Shown here piece after piece: positions 45,620 to 59,889 of a stretch of DNA of 64,000 nucleotides (positions are counted from its first letter, which is position 1; each line of letters opens with the position of its first letter). Location: NCBI GenBank assembly GCA_038502055.1, contig JAXRKN010000043.1, forward strand, positions 930,001 to 994,000. The letters are read 5' to 3'. The notes beneath the pieces are model-generated. The model had not been told where the DNA came from. It was given only the letters and a program-made list of their open reading frames with translations, and did not search any database. Source of the DNA: Tanytarsus gracilentus (taxonomy: Eukaryota > Arthropoda > Insecta > Diptera > Chironomidae). Both the position numbers and the translations under genes were made by a program.

Positions 45620-48600
45620 CTAAGATTATTTATTAATTTAAAAAGAGAAGAAAAAAAATCAATTAGTAAGTGAAAAATTAACAAACTTTAACAAAAAATT
45701 CTTAATACTATTTTAACATTTTTTGGTGATTGTGCAGCTGGAAAAAGATGAAGAATTTAATTAAATAAAACTCTTTATAGTTTTCGTAATTTTATTTTTA
45801 TTTTAAACTTTTTCTCTTTTCATCTTCAATTATTAATTTTACATTTTTCTCTTTGATAGTTCAAAATTTTCATGTAGTTACTTTTTTGTGACCTTTATTA
45901 ACTCCTAAATTGTGTTAATGAGTTTAAGATTAATTTTTTCCGCACTTATCTTGCAAGAATTTCCAAATTTACTTTTTCGCAGCCGATGAAATTAAGAAAA
46001 TTTTGATTAAATTGTGATGTGATTCGATAGAATTGCGAAAGGATACTGAGAATTTTTTTAATGGTTTATCTCAGCATTTTTTTAGAAATTGCAGAAATTT
46101 AATATCGATAACTTGAAATCATTTTCATGAACTTTTGACAGATTTTTTGAAACGCTTCAATTTCAATTTGATTTGCATTCAAGTTCGACTTGTGAGAATC
46201 AAATTGTAGAATTGAAGAAGGAAACTTTGAAACAGCTGTTGAAGATTTTCATATACGAAGCTTTTATAGATCAAGAAAATGACTTCATTTTTGCGGTTCT
46301 TTAAAGATCTGATTTCAGTTATTATTTACTTGCTATTGAAAGAAAAATATATAAAATTATATCCATATTGCCGATAGGATGTGAAAAAATTCTTTTTTAT
46401 TTTTTTTGGTGAAGGTTAAGGACAATGGCCGAAAAAACATTATTTACCCATTCGACATAAACTATGAAAATATTTTGTTAATATAATTATTCATATAAAA
46501 CCTCACTTAACGTTTAATAAACTGGTTAACGACGAGAAGAAAGAAAAATATAATTGGTTAAACACAAAAATAATAAAAATAAAATCTATTTCATTAATTA
46601 AGTGCTTCTTTATCTTATTTACTCGATTTCTTCTCTCTCTTAACTATTTTTTTTGTGTTAATATTTTCTTTATAACGATAACAATTTAGAATTTGCGATT
46701 GATATTATAATTAGAGAAACTTTGATGATTTTAAAAATCAGTTTCATTGGTAATAAAAGGATTAGTGCGTTGTTTGTGTTTTTTTGATTAATTATATTGG
46801 TTGACTAATTTTTTTAATATTATTTAAGGCTTTCTCTTTTTAATGCCCCTCCCATCATCCTAGGTTTTTTTTGCAAATTTGTCCCACAAAAAAATATATA
46901 AACATTGCAGCATCTTAACTTCCTACTTATTGCCTAGCGTCTATTTAAAGATTTTTATTTCTCTTCTGTTACTTATTTTTTTTCGCGTTCTGAATCTTAC
47001 TTGCCTATGTGGTTTTATATGTGCTTCTACTCTACTCATATTTTTTTAATCCTGACTGTATTCTCTTCTCGATACGTTCGTTCTCTTTTTATTTTGTCGC
47101 GCAATATATTTCAATAAAAAATAAATTAAATTCTATGAACAAGATTGTGTTAGTTTTAAATTGTGTTGCAATGATTTTTTTCCCTAATTTATGAAACCAC
47201 ATTCCAGCTCGATAACGTTAGTAAATATAAAGAATTTATTTTATAAATATTATTTAAGACTTTTTTTGGGGTCTTCAGGACTTGTTAGAATTTGAGGTTG
47301 ATAATTTTTTTTTGGTAAAATTTGACTTGAAAATAAAAATTTCAGAGATATCCGTTGAAATTTTCGACGTTGAAACCTCAAATTCTAGCTTAATTTTTAC
47401 AGTCAAAATTCTTCAAAAGAGCATTGAAGAATCTCAAGTGACAAAAATTGCCCTTTCTAGTCCATTTTTTTGCCGTCTATTATTCAGTATAGTAAAAGAT
47501 AAGACATTAATTCTTGGTTAAATATTATTGAAAGATTTTTTTTTGTATTTTTACTCTCATTCATTCATTATTATGTTTTTTTTTCTTTTGTTATCAGTAC
47601 TAATAAAAAATAAATCGATTAAATCGGTTAATTAACAATCACAAAAAATCACATCAATATTTTCGGTCACAGCTCCATTGGTTTTTATAAAACTTTTTAT
47701 ATGTTTTTGATTTGTGTGTGTGTGTAAAATTACATGATTTTCTGTCGTTTCATGTGCGATTTTTACATTCTTCAATCATTATCGGATATTTAGACACACA
47801 TGAGAAGCTTTTTAAGCTTTTAATTTTTTTTGAAGATCTTCCATTTTAATTTTTTACTTCTCTCTTCCATTCACATATAATTATATTCACTTTGTATTTA
47901 CTTTGAAAAATATTGATAAGTGGTTTTGTTTGGTTGAACTATTACTATAAGATTGATTGCTTTCACGCTAAAAAATATTTACTATTGATATTTAAAACAA
48001 GATAAAATAAGAAACTCCCATCATTTAAAAATCATAACTCATATTGGACTTGATTGCATCTATGTGTGTATGGTAAGAATGAATTAGAATTCAATTTTGA
48101 CTCAACGGGCGAGCTTTAAAATTTGAAAAGCAATTAACGTTTTTTTGAAATATTAACCAAAAATTTCTTAAGGGTTGTTTAAGTACAAATTTTGAAGCTT
48201 TTTTGTAAATGGACTTGAGCTTTTGAAATTTTAGAGCTCATCTCATTGTAAAATTGCAACTCTTTTGGGTTATTTCGATATATTAAAATAGTTTGCTGTC
48301 GTTGATTACAATTAAGGACAATTTCTTCATCGATTTATGAAGTTAACTTGTGTGTGTTGATATTTTCTGTGTGATTTGTTTTAATTTAATTAGAAAGAAG
48401 AAACTAAGAAGGTTACTTTCGTGTCCATTTAAGGCGAGAGAAGATAAGAAGTTAAAAATTGATTAACAGCTATGAAAATAGGGGAGGAACGGGTGTTAAT
48501 TGGTCAATTTCTAATTATTTGATTATTTTGTAATCCTAACTAAGCTTTCATTCTTCTCACTTTTAACATTCTAACTGGTAAATTCTTTTATTGCCATTTC

Positions 48601-49811
48601 ATAACGACTTTTTAATTGACGTTGGTGTTTAGCAAAATTAGAAAAATTATTTTCAATTTTTGCGAATTTTTTTTTATCGAAAAAAAAAACTTTTAATACG
48701 CGCACTGCATTTGTGTGTTCATAGAATTTTTTTGTGTACTATTTTGACGTTCTCAAGGGATGGAAATTTAGCAAATGTTTGCAAATAATTTTGGAGCAAT
48801 TTTTCTTTTTGAACCACCCTTGACTCTTTTCCCACATTTAAATTTGATTTTGCCTTTTTTTGTTTTAAGAACTATAACAAATTAATCGACTATACTTTTT
48901 CATATCACATTCCAATTGTTTGACTAATTCATGTGTGTGTGTGCATTCTTAGAATTGAAGAAAAAAATTGTAATTTTTCAAATTTTCTTAGTACGACAAT
49001 TTTCCTCACTGATTTATTATTTACAAGATTTGTTAGAAGCTCTCTTTTTTTAAACGGCCAATCTAAATCGCAAAACTTTTCTCGCTTTTAACAATTTTTT
49101 TTGAGAGAATTTACTTAAAAAAATATTCATAAAAAATATATATTTGTTGTTATTATTTTATTGGTAACGAATTCCATTCAAATATCACCCCACAAAGTTC
49201 CATTTTCTGACTATAACATCGCTTTATAAGCGCCCGACTATAAGTTTTCTATCTATTCAATCAGCAACTTTATCACAGAAATATTTTCCATAACTTCCAT
49301 TGCAACTTTTCCATCACATTCCATTCCATGTGAGATTTCTTGATTATATTATTATTTTAAAAAAGTATTAAACTGTACAACAATATTTATTTGAAGAAGA
49401 AAAAAACGAAGAGAAAAGTTTAATATGGCATCGAATTTTCCTCCCAAAAACACACAGCCAACATTTTTGACTTGTTGACGAGCAATTTTTTCCTATTCTA
49501 ACCTTTGAAAGGACTTTGCGATTTAGATTAGCAATTTAAAGCTCAACTTTTCTTTAACAGATCAAACAAAATGTTTTTTAAATAAATTATTTCATGGTTG
49601 TTGTACAGCAGAAGGCCCAAAAATATTTTTTTTATATCTCGAGAAAGTTAAACTTTTGATCTAGATTTTAGAAAAAAATTATTAAGTTAATGAAAGTTTA
49701 AGGAATAAAGCAGCACTTCTGTACTCACTGTAATTCATAAAAATTATATTTTTTTAACGGATTTTTAAAGTTAGTTTTTTGAAATCGCTGCGAAACTTAA
49801 ATCATGATAAA
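45620..49811. other. Long non-coding stretch between lola sets 6 and 7
   Basis: 4.2 kb, very AT-rich, with GT microsatellites (for example about 47706-47720) and an isolated TATCGATA at 46103-46110. I searched the minus strand for finger halves (C-x2-C, HxxxEC) and found none convincing. Confidence 0.5.
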
Positions 49812-50617
49812 TCATCGATGTTGATGCGTTCTCATGTGAAGGACCCTGTAAAGAAGAAATAAATTTGCGTTAGAATTTGAACGATAAATTTTGTGTGGAA
49901 TTTTTTTTAAAACTTTACTCACAAGTTATGTCTGAAAAGAAAATTAAAATAATTAAATTTTATTTACAAAACTTTAATTAAATTTTACTCGCCTATGCTT
50001 CGACTTTTTGTGACACACGGGACACTCAAATTTTGGCTCGACACCTGGTGAGATAAAATTTTAATCAGTTTCTATTTTAAAATTTTAAACGGAAGATTTT
50101 TGTCTCAATCAATTTTTTTAATTACCACATTCGAATCGAATATGACGATTGAGACTGTGTGGCCGTGCATAAGTGTTGCCACAGCGTGAGCAGGAATAAG
50201 GCGCTCCACTAATGCCTCCAGTGATGGGTGTCAGTGAGAGTGGCGATAATTGATTCGGGGCAGTGCTTCCGCTACTTGATGATCTTGTCTTGTCTCGCTC
50301 ATTATGATCGCGATGATGCTGCGACTGTCCGGATGGCGTAATTGATGATCTTGGTAATAATCCTAATCCTTTAATAAATGGTAACTGTTGCGCATTCGGC
50401 ACCGGTCCGATCGTTGCAGTCTGCTGCGATGTGCTGTTATTACCAATCGCCGTTGCTGCGGCTTGCGATAAGTTTTGAGCTTGAGCTTGCGCTGCGGCTG
50501 CAACAACTGCGGCAGCAGCACGATATTCTATTAAGCACGTTGCGGGCGTAAAGAGTCGTAAGTCACATGGTTGCTCGTCCGATTGAGGCGACATTTGTTC
50601 AAGTTTCGATTTAAAGT
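49812..50617 (-). CDS. lola: lola terminal exon set 7, with GC donor and 9-nt micro-exon
   Basis: Four exons: 50126..50617, 49993..50044, 49923..49931 and 49812..49845. The first has an Ala/Gln-rich linker (AAAAVVAAAAQAQAQ) and finger 1 YSCSRCGNTYARPHSLNRHI plus RFEC. Finger 2 is spread over three exons. FECPVCHKKSKH is followed by a donor AG|GCGAGT, then the 9-nt exon ACATAACTT (acceptor TTTTCTTTTCAG, donor GTGAGT), then a last exon encoding VLHMRTHQHR. The join gives a perfect C-x2-C-x12-H-x3-H finger, whereas reading on through the GC donor hits a stop. Confidence 0.85.
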
Positions 50618-52972
50618 CTGAAAGGAAAACTAAAGTGAAGTTTTGTGGTTAATTTTCACTAGTGTCATGTTCTCATCCATTTTGCAAATTGAGTTTTTTT
50701 GCATCGTCGTGTGCAACAATTAGAAAAAAATTTAATTATTTTTTTGAACATTGACCAACAAGAAACTGTTTCAGTATTAATTTCCTTTTTTTGGAGGTGT
50801 TAAATGAAGAAAAAAACATGATGAGAGAAGAAGTTACCATGAGAAAAGCATTTGAGATAGATTTTCATGAAAATCACCACTCAAGTCTTTTTTTATTAGT
50901 TTAATGCAAAAAAAATATTAAGTTGATGAAAACATGAGAGATTTACTTGGGTGTTTTGCAAACAATCGATCGAATTATTTTTTTAATCGAGTTGTCAGTG
51001 TCCGAATCATATTTTTTGTGAGTTCTATTCGTTATATGGCTGAATGATGAGAAGAGAGGAAATAGAGGAGATGAGTAATTAATTTAAAATTAAACCATGA
51101 CTAATAAAGATTTAAAACTTTCATAGTTCATGGCTTAAAAAATGATTTTCAAATACTACAAATTTTTTTCTGAATAAAATTCAATTTCTAGAAACTATTT
51201 TCAACCCGTCACCAATATTTTACTAATATTAAATTTAAGAATGACATAATGAGACATGCATTGATCATTTAATGCAATGATCAAAACTTTGTACTCGGTA
51301 CTATTCAAAAAATATCGCGAAATCGGCATGAACTTTTTTTCATGACGATTTCACAAGGGACAAAACTTCAAAAAAAGCTTTTCATTGATGCCTTAAAATC
51401 TATAAAAATAATGAAAACGCTACAAAAGAAGGAAAATTATTTATTAACGCTACAAAATGTTCTTATTTTAATAGCTGCATTATGAAAAAAAAAATCTTTA
51501 AAGCAAATTTTAGATAAAAATTTTACAAACTACAAAAATATCATTAAATATTTTTCTCAAAGGGAATTTTTTTTTATAAATATCTTAATTACACTAAAAT
51601 CATTCACAAAGAAAAATAATTTCTAAAAGTTACCAATAAAATGAAATAGCTTAAAACTAGTTTATAAAATATGTGTTGAATACTTTTAATTGAGCTCCAT
51701 CCATCCTTATTTTCTTATTTCCCATAATTTACACATTCCATCATACCATCTCAGATCTTTGAATATTTTTTCTACTTTATACACTACGACAATATCTGCA
51801 CTTAGATATTCTTACACTATTTGAAGGAGGAAGATAAGTTTTTGGAGGAAGCACCTAAAATGTAAAATAAAAATATATTAGTATGGTGAAAAATAACTTA
51901 TATTTTAAAAGAAATTTAAATATATCTTTCAAAAAGTTCTCAAATTTTAGTGAAATTTCAATCAATTTTTATTTTTTCAAATTTCAGCAAAACACTTTCT
52001 TGAATTTTCCCTCATATATGGCATCTATTTTAAAGTTTGAGAAAGATTATATAGCTTTCAAATATTTAAAGGACTTTTTACACAATTTTTTCAGCAAGGG
52101 ATTCTTAAACAACTCGAGTTTTACCAATTGACGATCATATTATTAATTTTAATATGACTGTCACAATTAAATTTAGGGACTTTAATTTTGAATATTTTTT
52201 TATTTAAAAAAAAGGAAATGATGAGGTGAATAATTTATCTCGAGATCAAACACACTTTAGTATGTTACAATACTACAAATTTCTCGTTTGGGAATTATTC
52301 ATAAAGTTCATTTATATAAATAATATTTTCTAGATCATTTTTCAATAAATTATTATCATTAAAATTAGCGTGATGCATTGCCACCATCACTTACTTTCCT
52401 ACGTCTTACATGACTGCTTAGTAAATTAAATTACATTTAGAAAAATTCATAAATTATAAAATTGCCATCATCACAAAAAAAAATCTTTAATTTTTGGGTA
52501 AAAAGAATTCAACCCAACACCACTATATAAAAACAGAAAATAGAAATTTGAAACCAAAAACAAAAAAAAATTCCACAGCATCCTCGAAAATTTTCATTTT
52601 CATTTTTTTTATACAAAGCTTAATAAATAATACTATCCGTTTAGAAAAGCATGGCAATGTGAGGGGTAAAATGGAATGATTAGATTACCGCAGTACTAAT
52701 TTTCTTCATTTTAAATAGCATGACTAATTGAATAATTCATAGGTGAATATCAACTTTTCCACTTAGAACAATTTCAATTATTTTTATATGCAAGATTGTG
52801 GCAAAATTAAAATTATCCTTATTTACATTTAAAGGTTTCTTTATAAGTACTTTATGATCATTGGGAATGTTTTCGTGCTCACTTTCTTTTTGGAATGTTA
52901 AGGACTAGAATCAAAAATGCTTTTGGTAAAAGCTTTAAAGTGAATACTTGGAAAATTTAAAAGGAAAATTTC
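50618..52972. other. Non-coding stretch between lola sets 7 and 8
   Basis: 2.4 kb of AT-rich DNA; open frames such as 51883..52131 (plus) are low-complexity Phe/Lys/Asn translations. Nothing else is seen. Confidence 0.5.
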
Positions 52973-53997
52973 TTAATTATCTTCGTCATTTTTCGGACCG
53001 CCCGGTTTACAAAATTTAGAGTTAAGATGTCTTTTTAAGTTAGAGTGAATGTGAGTTTTGTAGCCGCATTTGCGGACGCAGTGATACTTTGGTGGTACAC
53101 CTGTGAAAGAGAGAAAAAAAAATTTAATTAATATCTAATTGAAAAACACAGTTAAAAGAGTTTAGATACCGCATTCGTTCTTAATATGCTGCTTGAGACT
53201 GTTTCTCCACTTATAGTTCCTTCCGCATGTTTTGCAATACCACGGCTTCTCCTCATCATCCTGATAAATTATGTTTTCCTGCTTGAGACTCTCTAAAAGT
53301 TCTTTTGTTGGCACAATCTTCGAACTATTTCCTGTTGAATGCCGTCGAGTATTTGTAGGCGATGTTGTCGATGATGCAGATGAGGTTGAGATGTGAGACA
53401 CTTTTTTAATAATCAACTTTGACGTTGACACAGGTGTCGTCGGCTGAGTAGGAATCAACACTTTAGTCGGAGTGATTTGAGTGAGTTTCGGAAGCTCCGT
53501 TGGCTTTGGTTGTATCGGGACAATTTTTTTGACAGCGACTGCAATTAACTTTGGTGTTTTTATTATTTGAGTTAGAGGGGGCATGGCTGGTTGGGCGGTG
53601 AGAGGAGGTTTTGGTTGAATTTGTTGCAATCTTCTTCGTACTGTGTGTCGAACGATTGGCGGAGCATCTTTATTGGGATACATGGTAATTTTTGCAGTCG
53701 ATTTTGCGGTATGCCACACAGGAATGTCTGAAACTTCATATTCATCGTCTGCCTTTTCCTGTTTTATTTCTGTGAGTGGTGGCAATTCAATTTCTGTTTC
53801 ATCTCCGCCATTTTTCGCTGGAATTTGCACTGCCGTATAGTCGACCCATTGTGTCTGTTGTGTCGCTTGCTGTTTATCTTGCGGTGGATTTGGGAGTGCA
53901 ATCTTAAAGTTATTTTGTGAATATTCACTGTTATTTTCGGGAAAGTAAAAGTATTTGTCTAAATTAATTGTGTTAGTATCGCCACCGTCACCAACTG
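52973..53997 (-). CDS. lola: lola terminal exon set 8
   Basis: Exons 53170..53997 (or from 53994) and 52973..53100. Long linker of about 250 residues rich in Pro/Thr/Lys with LTQI repeats. Finger 1 is WYCKTCGRNYKWRNSLKQHI plus KNEC. Finger 2 is unusual: YHCVRKC (C-x3-C), twelve residues, then H-x5-C (HLNSKFC), so both fingers end in Cys. The C-terminus is acidic (PKNDEDN). The frame extends well upstream of the first ATG-like codon, to an in-phase acceptor ATCTAG, as expected for an internal terminal exon. Confidence 0.87.
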
Positions 53998-56900
53998 CTA
54001 GATGTCGAATGTGATTGTCCAGGTAGAAAAAGTTACGTTCATTTTTTGTTTATGGGGAAGAGAAAGAATAAAAGAAAATTGTTTTGTAAATTCAAAAATT
54101 AGTTTCTAAAAATTTTCATTCCACGCTAAAGAGTTAAAAAATTAATCAAGCGACATTCAACATTCAGTCTTTTCACCATATATAAATGGAAAATTATAAT
54201 TTAAATCATAAAAAGAAATGAAAATTTAAAATAATAAAATTTTTTGAATCTCAATTGAGAGACTTTTAATTATTCATTTTAGAATTATTAATTGATGTTA
54301 GCCTGCTATAGGAAAAAATTCAGAGAAAAAACATGTTTTCTCGACTGTGCAACTACATTAACCAACAAAATTAATCATTTGTAAAATCTATTTCAATTTT
54401 ATAAATATTTTTAGAGGTTGTGTGCCAAAGAATACTTTTTATTACGCGTGTTATAGTTTGTTAGTTTTCAAAAATCTTTTTATTTAGTCTGTTTATTTAT
54501 TTTTTAAAAAGTTGTTAGCACCGTTTGCCGTTAGGGTAATTAATAAGATAATTTTTACTTTTTGAGTACTTAATTCTTGACTCCCAACTGCTACTTCTGT
54601 ACACTATGAACATTTGCTACGCTCAACATGTTGCACCTAAAAATATAAAAAGATTGAATTAGTATGGTGAATAAAAGAGTTGAAATTTGCCTTTTTTAAA
54701 GTTTCCTGTGAAGAGAAATAAAATGTTTAAAAATTTTATGCCAAAGTCATTTTCGACGAACGAATTAAAACTAGAGAAAATAACAAAAAGCATAATGAAT
54801 TAACTTTATTGATAAAATAAATGTAATATAAAAAGATTTCTAGAAATATCATAAATTTTTTGTGGCTCTTCTCAAAAACTTTTGTCTTTTTTCCTTTTTG
54901 ATTCAATAATTTTTGTCTTAATCTTCTAAAATTTACATTTTTTGCAATGCTTATAGATGTTGTTTTATGCAGAATAAAAAGAAATGGTAATCTAATTTTT
55001 ATGTATTTTAACTGCATTTAATCGGATCATTTTAAAAAGTACTTGATTGTGATATGAATAATTTTAAAAATTACTGCAATTGAAACATGAAATGGGGAGA
55101 GGAAGAAGGACTTAATTAAATTGTTGTAAATAGAAAAATTATGAGTATTCAAGTAGGATTTTTTGAATCTATTGCTTAAACATGGTTTGAAATTATCAAT
55201 TGTGTCCCCTTTTCCAATTTTTTCATGACCTCTTTTTATAAATTTTTAAATGTCTTCGATTGAGGCTCTCTCAACTTTTTCTTAATGAAATTTTATATAT
55301 TTTCCCTTCACCAATTTTTCTTTTTTTTCTAATAACATCAACGACAATGAAATTGTGGCATTTTTCAAAAACTTTATCAACTGATTCCTTAAAAAATCTA
55401 TGGAATTAAAATCTAGTAAGGCATAATCATCGTTTCTTTTTTTTCTTCTTCTTCCTTGTGATGGCCGCGGTTTCCCCACCACCATCATTCACCTTAGTCC
55501 TAATGATATTTTTTTCGCTTTTTAATGTAGATAACTTGATAATAATAGAATAAAATATACGTGTGCGTTTGCTTTTCACATGTGAATGCGACAGAGAATG
55601 TAATCAACGAGTATTTTCATCAGCGCTTTTTAACATTAAAAAAAATGATGTCTTTTGTACTAGATAAGATCGCCAAAAACAGGAATTTTGAAAAATCATG
55701 GAATGTAAATTGGAAGACAAAAATGTTTTATACTTTAGGCGGTCACATTAGAAACTTTTAAGACACTTTAAAAATGCATGCAAACTTGAAAGAGGAAATT
55801 TTCGAAAAAGTTTAAATCTGAGGTAAAATGTTGGTTTTTGACTTTTAAATTATTATCTTTTTCAGTGAACTTTCATCATAAGATTATAGAGATATTCTAT
55901 TGACCTTCAACAATATTCACTGATCTTTAGAAAAAGGATTGTGCGTGATTATTTTCCCTACGGTAACAAAATCAATTATTTTAATATACTTTAAACATTG
56001 GAAATGCAATCAATTCACTGAGAAAAATTTGCATGAAAATTTCCTTTACTTTTTTAATACTTTGAAATGATATATTTTACGCAAGGGTGGAGATATAGCA
56101 ACTCCTTCTGCTTTAATGAAAAACTTTAAAATTATTTTTAAGAGAGAATTGGGAGGAAAATGCTGATCAAAGAATGTAAATGTTTTTATTTTGAATGCAA
56201 AATGTAATTTCAAATGAGGTAGCTTCTCTTAATTATTGTCCTTTAATTATATTTCGTTTAATTAAAAAAAAAGTAAATGTCTTTTTCCTTCAATATATAT
56301 TTATATGTTGAAAAGGATTTTTTAAAATGGAATTTTAAATGTCTTTTAACGGTTTTTCTTGAGCGATCACGTTCCATTTTCATTCAACAATTGTAAAATT
56401 TTCTTTTCTCATCCTTAAACTCTAATTACGTTTCATTGTCTTTATGATCTAAAAAAGTATTTTATGCAAAAGTTTGCATAAAAATTGAGTAGCGCAGTTA
56501 TAAAAAAAATTAAATTAAATATTTTATAGAGTTTTGAAGATAGCGCGAGAGGAATTTTATAAAGTTTTGTGAAAAAAATAGTTCTTTAGAAGAAATCGTA
56601 AATCTGGAATGATTATTTTTTGCTTTAATTTCCTTTTGAGAAACAAATATCCTAGTTAACATACAATAATAATATAAAAAGTTTTTCTCTTCTTTTAGTA
56701 TGACACTTTTCGCCTCAACAACTCGAGGCATTTTTCTCAAAAAAACATATTAAACTTTTTTTTCTTTACAAAATATCCAAATGAAATTTTCAATATTCAC
56801 AATATCAATTATTTAGGATTGGATTGCTTTCAAATTAATTTATAGAGCGTGCAAATTTAGTTTTTAATGAGAGCATTTTTGAGGAAAATTGAATAAGCAA

Positions 56901-57159
56901 ACTTGAATTTTAAGATTTAATGAAAAGAGACGTGCATGTGGAAAAGGTTTCGATGTCTAAGAAAGAAATTTTCGTCTGATATCACATTTTTTTCTCTCTC
57001 TCAATCTCTTTCTCGATTCGAAAAGAAAAATTAAAGTAAAATTATGAGAAAGTTTAATATGCGGAGGAAAATTTCTAATGAGTTTTTAAAATCTATATAA
57101 CCTGTGGAAATTCGATAATAAAAGGAAATCTTTCTTCTTTCTTTTCCTCAAAAGCTCTC
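53998..57159. other. Non-coding stretch between lola sets 8 and 9
   Basis: 3.2 kb, AT-rich, no finger halves, RNA genes or repeats recognised. Confidence 0.5.
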
Positions 57160-57701
57160 TCAAATGGTTGCATTGAAGTCACCACAACCAGTCGCCTGAA
57201 CGATTTGACTAAGAGCTTCTTCAAGTGCTATAATTTTTCCATCACCACCCACTTTGAAGAATTTCTCTTTGTGCATTCGTTCCATATGACGACCAATGTG
57301 CATCTTCTGTTTCGCTCTATATACGCAATAAGGACATTGGAATTGCGGTTCTTTGCCGCATTCCCACTTCTGATGATTGCGCAAAGATGATTTTAATTTA
57401 TACATACGGCCACAATCGGGACACGAAAAGCCACCTTCCTGTGAGTTCGCTCCATTGCCACCTGATGACGAGTTGTTGGCATTGGGATCGCTGCTGCCGG
57501 CACGACTACCCGACGACGTTCCGTTTGGCGAGCGACCTTCTGGCACTGATTCAGTTTTCATTGTGCTAACGCATAAATCGCGTGGAAAGACCAATGGATG
57601 AGGTCCTTCACGGAGCGTAGTCACAAGAGGCATTGCTAATCTCTCGTTCCATTGCTCCCATGTTAGACCTGCGATTTTTGTGATGCTCAAATCTTCAGCT
57701 G
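57160..57701 (-). CDS. lola: lola terminal exon 9 (both fingers in one exon)
   Basis: Single exon of about 180 residues, acceptor CTTACAG at 57701 (or the next CAG, giving a one-residue NAGNAG difference). The opening DLSITKIAGLTWEQWNERLA is a distinctive folded-looking stretch. Then Ser/Gly/Asn-rich linker, finger 1 FSCPDCGRMYKLKSSLRNHQ plus KWEC, and finger 2 FQCPYC...HMERMH. The tail is FFKVGGDGKIIALEEAL and ends FNATI. The codon use and GC content are higher than in neighbouring lola exons, suggesting strong conservation. Confidence 0.92.
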
Positions 57702-59490
57702 CTGTAAGATTGAATTCAAAATCAAATGAAGAGGGGAAAAAAGAAAAAGAAAATCATAAATTAAAAATTATAAAATCAAAAAACTTAAGAATAATTTCCA
57801 TAACAAGCTGCTTGATTTTTGAATCTCTTTAAACTTTTTTGATCTCGATTTTTTTGTTCTAATAATTTTTGTCCATCACAATGCACCCAAAAGGATTTAC
57901 CGTTTTTGAATGAAAATTGCTCCGAATTTACCTGGAGGTTGCAAGTTTCATTCAAAAGCACCTAATGATTTAATTTTAATGTTAGTAAATTGCCTTAATT
58001 GCTAAAATTAATAATTATACTAATTTTTAAATGGGATGCAAGAGTTTAATATTTTTTTTCAACAACAAATTGCAGTCGAGAAAAAACTTTTAATTAAAAT
58101 TTCATCTCACAATTTATCGTTCCCTTGAGCTTGTTGGAAGAAAAAAGAAATTAATATACAAAAATTTTAAACTATTTACAGAAATTATAATAAAACAAAA
58201 ATTATAAGGAATGTTTTTGACTAAATTTATTGTTCAGCAGACATTTTAAATTTTAACACGTTTTTATTTCAAATTTTGTTTTCTTTCCTCATTTCGTAAA
58301 GCTAAACATTTTTTTCTCACTGGGTACTGGCATCTGGTTTTAATAATTAAGAACTAAGGAATATTTTTTTATGGAAATAAAATCAAGACTAGAAAACCTG
58401 CAAGAAGTTCAGTAGCCTTGCCCTAAAACAAATTGCAACCCGCATCCAAAAAATTAAAATCTTAAAAAAGTAACTTTAACGGCGTCTTTTTTTCGTTCCC
58501 ACATTTGTGTGTGTGTGTAATTTTTTGTATTCTAAATTTCGACAAAAAATTTAATTTTTCCTACTACTTTTTAATCCCATCATGGTAAACGTTTATGAAA
58601 AATATTCACTATCATATTAGGCACTGTTGATTAATATTTTAAAATCCCCACAAATGCAGCTCGATTCTCTCGGAGAATTTCCAGCCGTTTTTGCAATTGT
58701 GACAAAAATGTTTCTCTAAAATTCTTTTCTCGTTATACACAAAAATTACACATCGACTAATTGTTTTGCTAAAATGGAACACTAATTAGATATTTCCCTC
58801 CTGCCCATTTCTCTAGCAGAATCAGGCGTGGACTAATATTATTTTATTTTATATGGTAATGTGTTACACCATTTATTATGACACTTAATGTCGCTTCTCT
58901 ACTCACAGATTTGACTTGACTAAAATTTCTAATTCATTTTTGTATCATCTTTTGTTTTTGGAAATGTATAAAAATTTGTACGAAATTATCCGCCCCCACT
59001 TTTTTTGCACTCTTTTACCCATCATTACAAAACAATTTTACTTTCGTCAAAAAAAATAACATCACATTAATTTGGATTAGTTTTAAATTTAAAAAAATGG
59101 AAAAACTCTCGTAATTTTCTTTTAAAAAAGAAAATAAATCCTCAAAAGAGTTGTTAACAATAAAATCTATTTTCCCCACCCTTACGATCACCGCCCACTA
59201 AAAAAAGTCGCCCGCAAAAACTCGTAGTGATAGTCTCAATCACTCTTAAACAATGCCAGATTGTTTTTCACATTATTATCACTCGCATTTAAGTTAAGAT
59301 TTAAAACATTGGCAGCAGTGGAGGAAGTGTTAAGAGTTGGAGTTATTATGAGCGAACTTTGACGATTGTTATTTATCGCTTCACCCCCTTGAAAATCGCT
59401 CGCATTTCGATTTTTTTTATGACTCTGGAAGAGATGGGAGAAAAATTTTTGAATTTGAAATGTGCCGAGAAAAAGTTTCGAGGAAAATTT
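57702..59490. other. Non-coding stretch between lola sets 9 and 10
   Basis: 1.8 kb, AT-rich with a short GT repeat at about 58507; nothing coding. Confidence 0.5.
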
Positions 59491-59889
59491 TCATTTCTTT
59501 ACGTTGCTCACATCCACTTGATGTCGAATTTTCTGGTGAGATGTCAAATTGTGTCGGTACTTTGTCTTAAATTCACACTTGTCGCAGTGAAATTGAGGTG
59601 CGACGCCACATTCCTGTGGTAGGGATTAAAAATTTCTTTTTACCGATTTTTTTCTTTCGACCGTCACAACGAACTTTTACCTTCTTCTCATGTCTTCGCC
59701 AACTATATTTTGTCTTGTAAAATTTGCCACACTTTCGGCACTTGTAGAAACACACTTTACTGTTTTTATCGTCAGTTGTTTGGTGTCGAGGGTAAGCATA
59801 GTTTGTTAGCGATTGTCTTGTAGCTGAACCCTGTTGTTGTTGTTGCTGCTGTTGCATTAATTGAAGCATCATTAATCGAGTGAATTGCT
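59491..59889 (-). CDS. lola: lola terminal exon set 10
   Basis: Exons 59681..59889 and 59491..59613. Poly-Gln tract (8 Q), then finger 1 YKCRKCGKFYKTKYSWRRHE; the intron falls just before its last residues, so that HEKK joins EC. Finger 2 is FHCDKC...HQKIRH. The C-terminus is VDVSNVKK. Acceptors TCTCTTTTCAG and CTACCACAG are both strong. Confidence 0.9.

Noticed and set aside
47185..47260. Possible zinc-finger half (GGAATGTGG reading EC-G on the minus strand)
   Set aside because: No His at the required spacing and no Cys pair; stops follow immediately.
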